Assembly: GCF_932526225.1 (NCBI RefSeq)
Contig: NC_064039.1
Span: 15,332,139 to 15,396,138, forward strand
From: Nematostella vectensis
Taxonomy: Eukaryota > Cnidaria > Anthozoa > Actiniaria > Edwardsiidae
Length of the DNA stretch: 64,000 nucleotides
Reading direction: 5' to 3'
Below are positions 58,612 through 64,000 of this stretch, piece by piece. Position numbers and translations under genes: made by a program. Positions within the stretch are counted from its first letter, which is position 1. The number at the start of each line of letters is the position of its first letter. The notes beneath the pieces were generated by a model. It ran no database searches, was not told the origin of the DNA, and was given only the letters and a program-made list of their open reading frames with translations.

Positions 58612-60487
58612 GGTTTCAGAGTAAGAAGAGCACTTAAAAAGCAAAGAGGAAATGAAATATCAGTGCCTGTTCTAAGAAACAACCAACAAATTCGACAAGA
58701 AATCAAAGAATGCATAGAAAATGGGACATATGAGGTTGGGGTTCCTAACTATCAATAAACAAAGAGGGTCATTTTGAACAAAGAAATCTAAATGTCTGTG
58801 CACGAAAAATCCCACTGACACAAATAAGAAAGGATGCACTCCTGAGAAACAAAGAACTATTGAAAATCAAAGAAGATCACCATTATGATGATTTAACTAG
58901 AGAACAGATAATCACTGAGTTGAAGAAAGTTCATGAGGAAACAGAGGGTAGTACCGACGAATTGAGGAAGCGCCTTTAGCAAATGCAGCGCCAAAGGCAT
59001 TGGTTGATCTGGCATGATCATTCAGCACTTGCCAACCATGGGCATGTACTGTTTTGCTTCAGAGAGCTTTGTGATCCTATCATCCACTTGACAAATCAAG
59101 AAGCACCCACTCTTCTGAAGCAAACTATTGATGTACAAGCAACGGTTGAAGCGCCCCAGCTCTACATCCTTGGCTATGGCAAGTCATCCATGATGATTTG
59201 CGAGAGCTGAGTCAGCCTGTAAAGACTGACAGAGGAATTGTGGTCACAGATGTAGTGAGATTCATGAATGGAAATTTTCCTGCATCCGAGTTTAAAGATG
59301 GGACACAGGTAGGTGGAACCTATAGCTGCCCTGGCTCTGACACAAACATCAATGACAGTTTCACACAACACAACACAACACCTTAGAAGAAAAGCAGAAA
59401 CTGGTACTATCTGGCCACTTTGGAAGACAGGATAGTCCCCATCCATTCAGAAACCTTAAAGTTGATTATCTCAAGACTGAACTCAGAGCAAGGGGAAGAA
59501 CTGGTGACGGGAAACGAAATGAGCTAGAAGGAGTTAGCAGAGATCCTAGGGGGCTCCACAAGACCCCCTTCCTTTGCTAGCCAACAATGGAAGTGTGAAA
59601 GACTTGAACTTATGAGGTATTGTGTTTTGAAGCTTTGCACTGTGCAATGAATCACATCAAGCACATACTACAAGAGCTTCCACACAAACTAACAAACATT
59701 CAGGCCTTGATTAAGTTCAAGGGAATTATTGCTATACAAATGAGCAAGGACAAACTCCGTGGTGTGGACTTCAGAAAGACACTAATCTATTTGACAATTG
59801 CTCTCTACCCTTTAGCCAACCGCGACCTCAAAATACTTCTTGTGACATTCGCCTCCACAACCTCTGCTGGAGACATGCAATGTCCTGTAGGATAGTCCTA
59901 ACACCACCAAAGGCAATATCCTACAGGAAGCTGTTTGGAATTTACTTCCACAGCTGTGTATTCCATTCTCCACAGCTTCTCAGGCTTGTTTCTCATAGAG
60001 CTACGGATGCTGAGATGTTTGAGAGGTTCTTCGAAAAAATTTCTGGTATTACCAAAAATACCTGGAGCCCTCAGCCCAATTCATCATGAAGGAGGAGAGA
60101 GAAATCAGCAAACTAGCTAAGGCACTCCCTAAAATGGAAAACACCTTCATTTTGAAAGAGCAAACGGAGACCCAGACAGGAGACTGGCAGGCTCATTTGA
60201 AGCTAATTGCTGACTTTCTGAGAGAAGATGACCCTACCCCTCCCCCTCCAGTTCACATGCAACATGAGCAAGCAGAAGCTCCAAACCTGCTTGATGACGA
60301 GCAAGAAGAAGATGAGGAGTATATCATAGGGGCTGATTCTGATAGTGAAGAGTCTAGTGAGAGTTTGCCTTTACCACATGAACGGCCAGAGGAAATTGTT
60401 GCCACCTATCAGCAGCTCCCATCACAAGAGCCCATCAAAGAGCCACCGACAAAGAGAAGAAGAACAGCTTGTGAATTTAGCTTCTAA
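58612..60487 (+). pseudogene. degenerate multicopy TE-like gene, family not identified
   Basis: A string of plus-strand open pieces in shifting frames reads like one large protein. In order: charged helical repeats (58,612-58,978); W-L-I-W-H-D-H-S-A-L-A-N-H-G-H with L-C-D-P-I-I-H-L-T near 59,000-59,090; V-E-A-P-Q-L-Y-I-L-G; a SAP-like Y-L-K-T-E-L-R-A-R-G-R-T-G-D-G-K-R near 59,465-59,515; Y-E-V-L-C-F-E-A-L-H-C-A-M-N-H-I near 59,620; and an acidic, Pro-rich end with K-R-R-R at 60,086-60,487. I have the impression this order is common in cnidarian genomes as a transposon-like gene, but I cannot name it. Several stops and frameshifts break it. Confidence 0.45.
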
Positions 60488-62898
60488 GACAGCCAATGCC
60501 TTGATTCAGAAGAGGGTGTTTTTTTTGATAAACTAAAACAAAATCACTAGCACCACTAACATCACTAGCTTAAAAAGACATCTTTTCTTTTATAGCTGTA
60601 CGAACTTTGGGCCGATGAATTGGAGCTAAAGATATTTTTCTGGCGTGTTTTACAGGGCTGGTAAAAAGAGTTTCATCCCTTGTCTCTTTTTACTAGGTAT
60701 GCCGTGACACGGAAGCCATTTCACAGTCGAGACGGCCGTCAGACCGCCAACCAATTAGAGCGCCAAAAAGCACCGGGCGCCGAAAAAGTAGAGAAGAGAT
60801 ACAAACGCACACACGCACTAAATCAACAACGCAAAGCTAAAAAACAACTTTAACTTTATTCAAACCGTAGGGGTGAGCTCCCTGTGGTGTAGGGTATAAA
60901 GGGGCTTACTCTGTGTTTCATTTTCTACCGCATGAGCATTAATACCTTCCATTCAGGCGTTCAAAAGCCGGCAAAACAAGCATTCGCACATTTGCCAAAG
61001 AATTTAGCAAATGTTGGAAAGTTGATGTAAAGATGCGAAAACGTGTTTCTCAAAAGATTATCCCCAGAATGCTGTGTTTATTTGAAGAAAAAACGGTGCA
61101 GCAAAAATAAAAGACCACGAGAGATCAGCTTCTGGATCTTGTACATATTTTAATAAATAAGCCCTCACTCAAAGCGTTCATATAACACTAGGTCAGCTGC
61201 TACTTTACTTCCTAAGGCTGGTCCCTCCATTTTAAAAATATACAACTCCACCCATGTCAATATTTTTTATACAGCTAATTAACTGTATTTCCCTCCTCGT
61301 TCTAAGGAAAGACTCATTCGGTGATCCTGCGGGGTCCACTTCAGATACAAACTGTTAGGAACGGTCCCCGAAACTTCTTAGAAATCCTGCATCCAACCCT
61401 GAGACTTGACTGCCACTGCACTGTAGGGCAATTTATTAAAAATTTTATTTCACAGGTTTTGACGAGGAATGTCCTTGGAGGACATTAAAAACCCAAACAT
61501 TCCAGGGAAGCAACAGCAAGCTTTCTTTAAATGCTTAGATCTATAGTTGACAGCTGGGTTGCAAGATACAGCATCTGTCACAAATTTGTAATGTTCCAGT
61601 TAGTTCCAGTTGAACGAAATGGAAGTAAAAACCTTGCCTATGAACCAGACTGTATTTATCTTCAAAATACTGGTGCCGAAACCCTAACAACAATGTTGAA
61701 GGTGGTTAGAGGATTAACCCTTTCAGGGGTTTCGTTTCTCGTAACACCCGAGAATTCTCGGGCCCGAAAACGTTTTATTCCTTAAATTTGAAAAGCTGGC
61801 TAATTCCTACAAAATTTATGGTATCTAAATGTGTTGAAATGTCAAACATCGTATTTTACCACAAAGATTCATGTGAAGGATAATCCTCGTTTTTGTTTTA
61901 TAGATTTTGATCTTTCCCGAACTTCTCGTGAAGGTTCTCATGACCTCACAGTCACCCGACTTTTCTGGTAACTTTCTGTCTTCAGAAAAACCCGTTAAAG
62001 CGTAACTATTTGGAATACAACCCAAGAGGAAGTCCAAACTGTTCTTAAACATGAAAGCGGCTCTCCAGAAGGAATTCATATCTTTGGATTCCTGAAACTT
62101 ACTCGAACTCGGGATTCCTGACATCCACACATCTAATCTCGTACCGCCTTCTCCCTAGGGGGCCTGTTGTAGTTTGCAAATATGGCGTCATGGATTTCTT
62201 TCACGTTCCGTAAATCCTGGAATATTGTCCACACGTCTTCCCTACAAAATAATTGGTAAGTCTATTGGCATTCAATATAATAACATCTAATCATTTAGGA
62301 AGACAACCCGTAGCTTTCCGTCGTATTTTCGTACATATAAGTAAATTAAGGCAGATTTAGCGTCGAGTACGTGCTAAAGTGTCAAAGATTGGCGAAGATT
62401 GATAAAGTAACTTTGATGTTTCAAGCTGTGACCTTTCACTCTAATCAAAATTGACTTATTGTAATAATCACTTACGACACTGTCATTTCTGACTTTAAAC
62501 ATATGTACTTTCCGATAAAAATACATCACAATATATATATATTAGAACTCTTCGCACAAAAAGCTCTCACTCACTTTCAGCCAATCACATTTCATGTTAG
62601 AAATCTGCGCGTATTTATACACGGAGATTAAGCTAATTAGCCACGCGTGCTACGAACATTCGAAGAATATAAAGGGTGATCTTTTATTCTCATTATTTTT
62701 TATTATTATAATTCTACCTTTTTTTCACACCAGTCACCAGTGTATGTTCTTTTTTGGTGTTTCAAGATTTACAGATCCTGCTAGATCAATTTTCCTTTTA
62801 TTTCACGCTAGGATTACTTGGATTCTCGATTCCTGATCAACTTTCCTCCTGGTTCGTGATTGATGCAAATATCGGTAAGCACAATAATAACTATCATG
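60488..62898. other. non-coding stretch, one possible 5' exon
   Basis: No domain or RNA gene was recognised. A short ATG-initiated piece at 62,181-62,256 (M-A-S-W-I-S-F-T-F-R-K-S-W) ends at a good donor (TTG/GTAAGT) and could be a first exon of a gene running right, but nothing else supports it. Confidence 0.4.
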
Positions 62899-63084
62899 AG
62901 TGAAAGTTCATTATCCTGAAGGGGGGCTTGAGGATACTCGAAATATTAGGGAAGCTTTAGGGGGGCATGTACAATTTTGTTACTCCTGAAGAAGGGGTCA
63001 ACCAATTTTATCCCTTACTTTTATGAAAAGATCATCACGCCCCCCACCCCCCACCCCCCTCGGGATAGTAAATGAACTTTCCCT
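62899..63084. repeat. MITE-like element with G-rich subterminal runs
   Basis: Imperfect inverted ends: GAAAGTTCATTATCCTGAAGG at 62,902 and GGATAGTAAATGAACTTTCCC ending at 63,082, with poly-G and poly-C runs just inside. The length is about 185 bp. The relative at 1,579 lies in inverse orientation. Confidence 0.65.
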
Positions 63085-63126
63085 TATTGTTAGGCTTATT
63101 ATGCTTTAATCATAATTGGTGTAATT

Positions 63127-63275
63127 GCAATAACCTGTGTTCAGTGGTATATCTGGATAATTCCTTGGAATCTGACATTTGTGTTGGGTTCCATCGCAAG
63201 TGACTGTATATGGCTCTGGCTGTCTGTTTGGTGTGCAAACGACATGCCGTTGATCAGGATGGGAGCTACGCCACA
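63127..63275 (-). other. exon-like Cys-containing segment
   Basis: On the minus strand an open stretch reads H-V-V-C-T-P-N-R-Q-P-E-P-Y-T-V-T-C-D-G-T-Q-H-K-C, with a tag-ending acceptor-like start and a weak CAG/GTTATT donor. It could be a small extracellular Cys-rich exon. Too short to assign. Confidence 0.25.
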
Positions 63276-63609
63276 TAATTCAATGTTGTGAGGGTTTATT
63301 CGAGACCACATTAATCTTGATAACGTCTACACCGGCATCTACACCGGCAAAAATCCCAACCAACGTGACAGCGGCAGTGTAAACAACATCATTATTTAGC
63401 CCGTGTCGCCGATCAAGAACTGCAGGTATTTTGTCTTTATGGACAATTATTTCTCTAGTGTTGGACTCTTTTGAGAGCTGCAAAGAGCCAAATTTTCGCC
63501 TGTGGAACACTGAGAAAGAACCGCCGTGATTTCCCCCTGTGCTTGATAAAAGTAAAGCTTGCTAATCAAGGCCACTCGGCCTTCGCACAGAAAGACAACA
63601 CAGTAGTTG

Positions 63610-63916
63610 TTTTATGGTGAGATAAAGCGGCAAACAAACCAGTGACTGTGTTGCCAACAATGTGCGACGCCGAGGGGGTGACACAGTGACCCGGAGGAGA
63701 AAAGTCAACGGACAATTCACCTAAGTGGAGATCAACAGGTCGCCAAGTATCTCTCTATACTGCAAACACATGGGCGGCGTTGACCTCAGCGATCAGCATC
63801 GCTCATATTACACGGTATCCTTGAGGCGACATGTGAAATGGTGGAAATATTTATTTTATTTTTACATGGGCTCTCTCAATTATCAACGCATAGCAGCTCC
63901 ATGGCCAGAGTGCTGA
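63610..63916 (+). pseudogene. piggyBac transposase C-terminal fragment
   Basis: N-K-P-V-T-V-L-P-T and then C-K-H-M-G-G-V-D-L-S-D-Q-H-R-S-Y-Y with W-W-K-Y-L-F-Y-F match the M-G-G-V-D-x-x-D-Q block that carries the last catalytic Asp of piggyBac transposases (PGBD-type). A stop and frame change precede it at about 63,700. Only the C-terminal third remains. Confidence 0.85.
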
Positions 63917-64000
63917 AGCAAAGCTTAAAAACTCATGAAGAGCCTCATTGGAAGTTACGAGGGAAGACAGCGAGCCGGACGTATGCGTGTTCTGCCAGTT

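Overview
The window is eukaryotic, almost certainly from a cnidarian (probably anthozoan) nuclear genome. The signs are spliced exons with GT-AG borders, a nuclear rDNA fragment, and many invertebrate-type transposons: 2A-bearing LINEs, Ty3/gypsy, Penelope-like, Harbinger, MULE-like and piggyBac relics. It also holds a CbbX-like AAA gene and a TPR gene fragment of kinds I associate with cnidarians. The taxon is an inference, not a measurement. Only small pieces of host genes are visible: an F5/8-type-C terminal exon at the left edge, a possible membrane-protein exon pair near 55.2-55.4 kb, and the AAA exons near 58 kb. I saw no tRNA gene and no CRISPR array.

The centrepiece is a complete 20,848-bp Polinton/Maverick (adintovirus-like) element at 15,710-36,557. 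It has about 223-bp terminal inverted repeats that begin AGT and a perfect 6-bp target-site duplication (GGAAGC). Left to right it carries: a terminal gene with a GRF-like zinc finger; a coiled-coil gene (minus); protein-primed DNA polymerase B (broken); a chromodomain retroviral-type integrase (intact); two tandem penton-like minor capsid genes; a small hydrophobic virion-type protein; the double-jelly-roll major capsid protein (intact); an adenain-like protease (broken near its end); the packaging ATPase (intact); a Ser/Pro-rich low-complexity protein; four small basic genes; an unknown minus-strand gene; a RING-finger gene with in-frame stops and an intron-like segment; and a right terminal gene that mirrors the left one. 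Late genes sit behind TATAAATAG-type boxes placed a nearly constant 41 nt before the ATG. The inverted repeats and the two divergent intergenic regions share TGACGTCA (CRE) and CCAAT sites. Capsid, integration and packaging genes read open, while the polymerase, protease and several accessory genes are broken, so this copy looks recently inserted but no longer autonomous.

Left of the Polinton (1-15.7 kb) lie host exon debris, a 28S tail / spacer / 18S head rDNA fragment, a gypsy gag fragment cut by a Harbinger piece, a nearly full-length LINE with a 2A-like NPGP motif, and MULE, tyrosine-recombinase and LINE-endonuclease relics. Right of it (36.6-64 kb) lie: a 2.9-kb chimeric retroposed unit with a 14-bp duplication; an inverted Penelope-like relic; a TPR pseudogene; a LINE split by a 794-bp transposon with 9-bp duplications; a gypsy element split by a 5,145-bp DNA transposon with a four-exon transposase; AAA and TE-like multicopy genes; a MITE; and a piggyBac relic. 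The region is a layered transposon graveyard with one large virus-like element in the middle.
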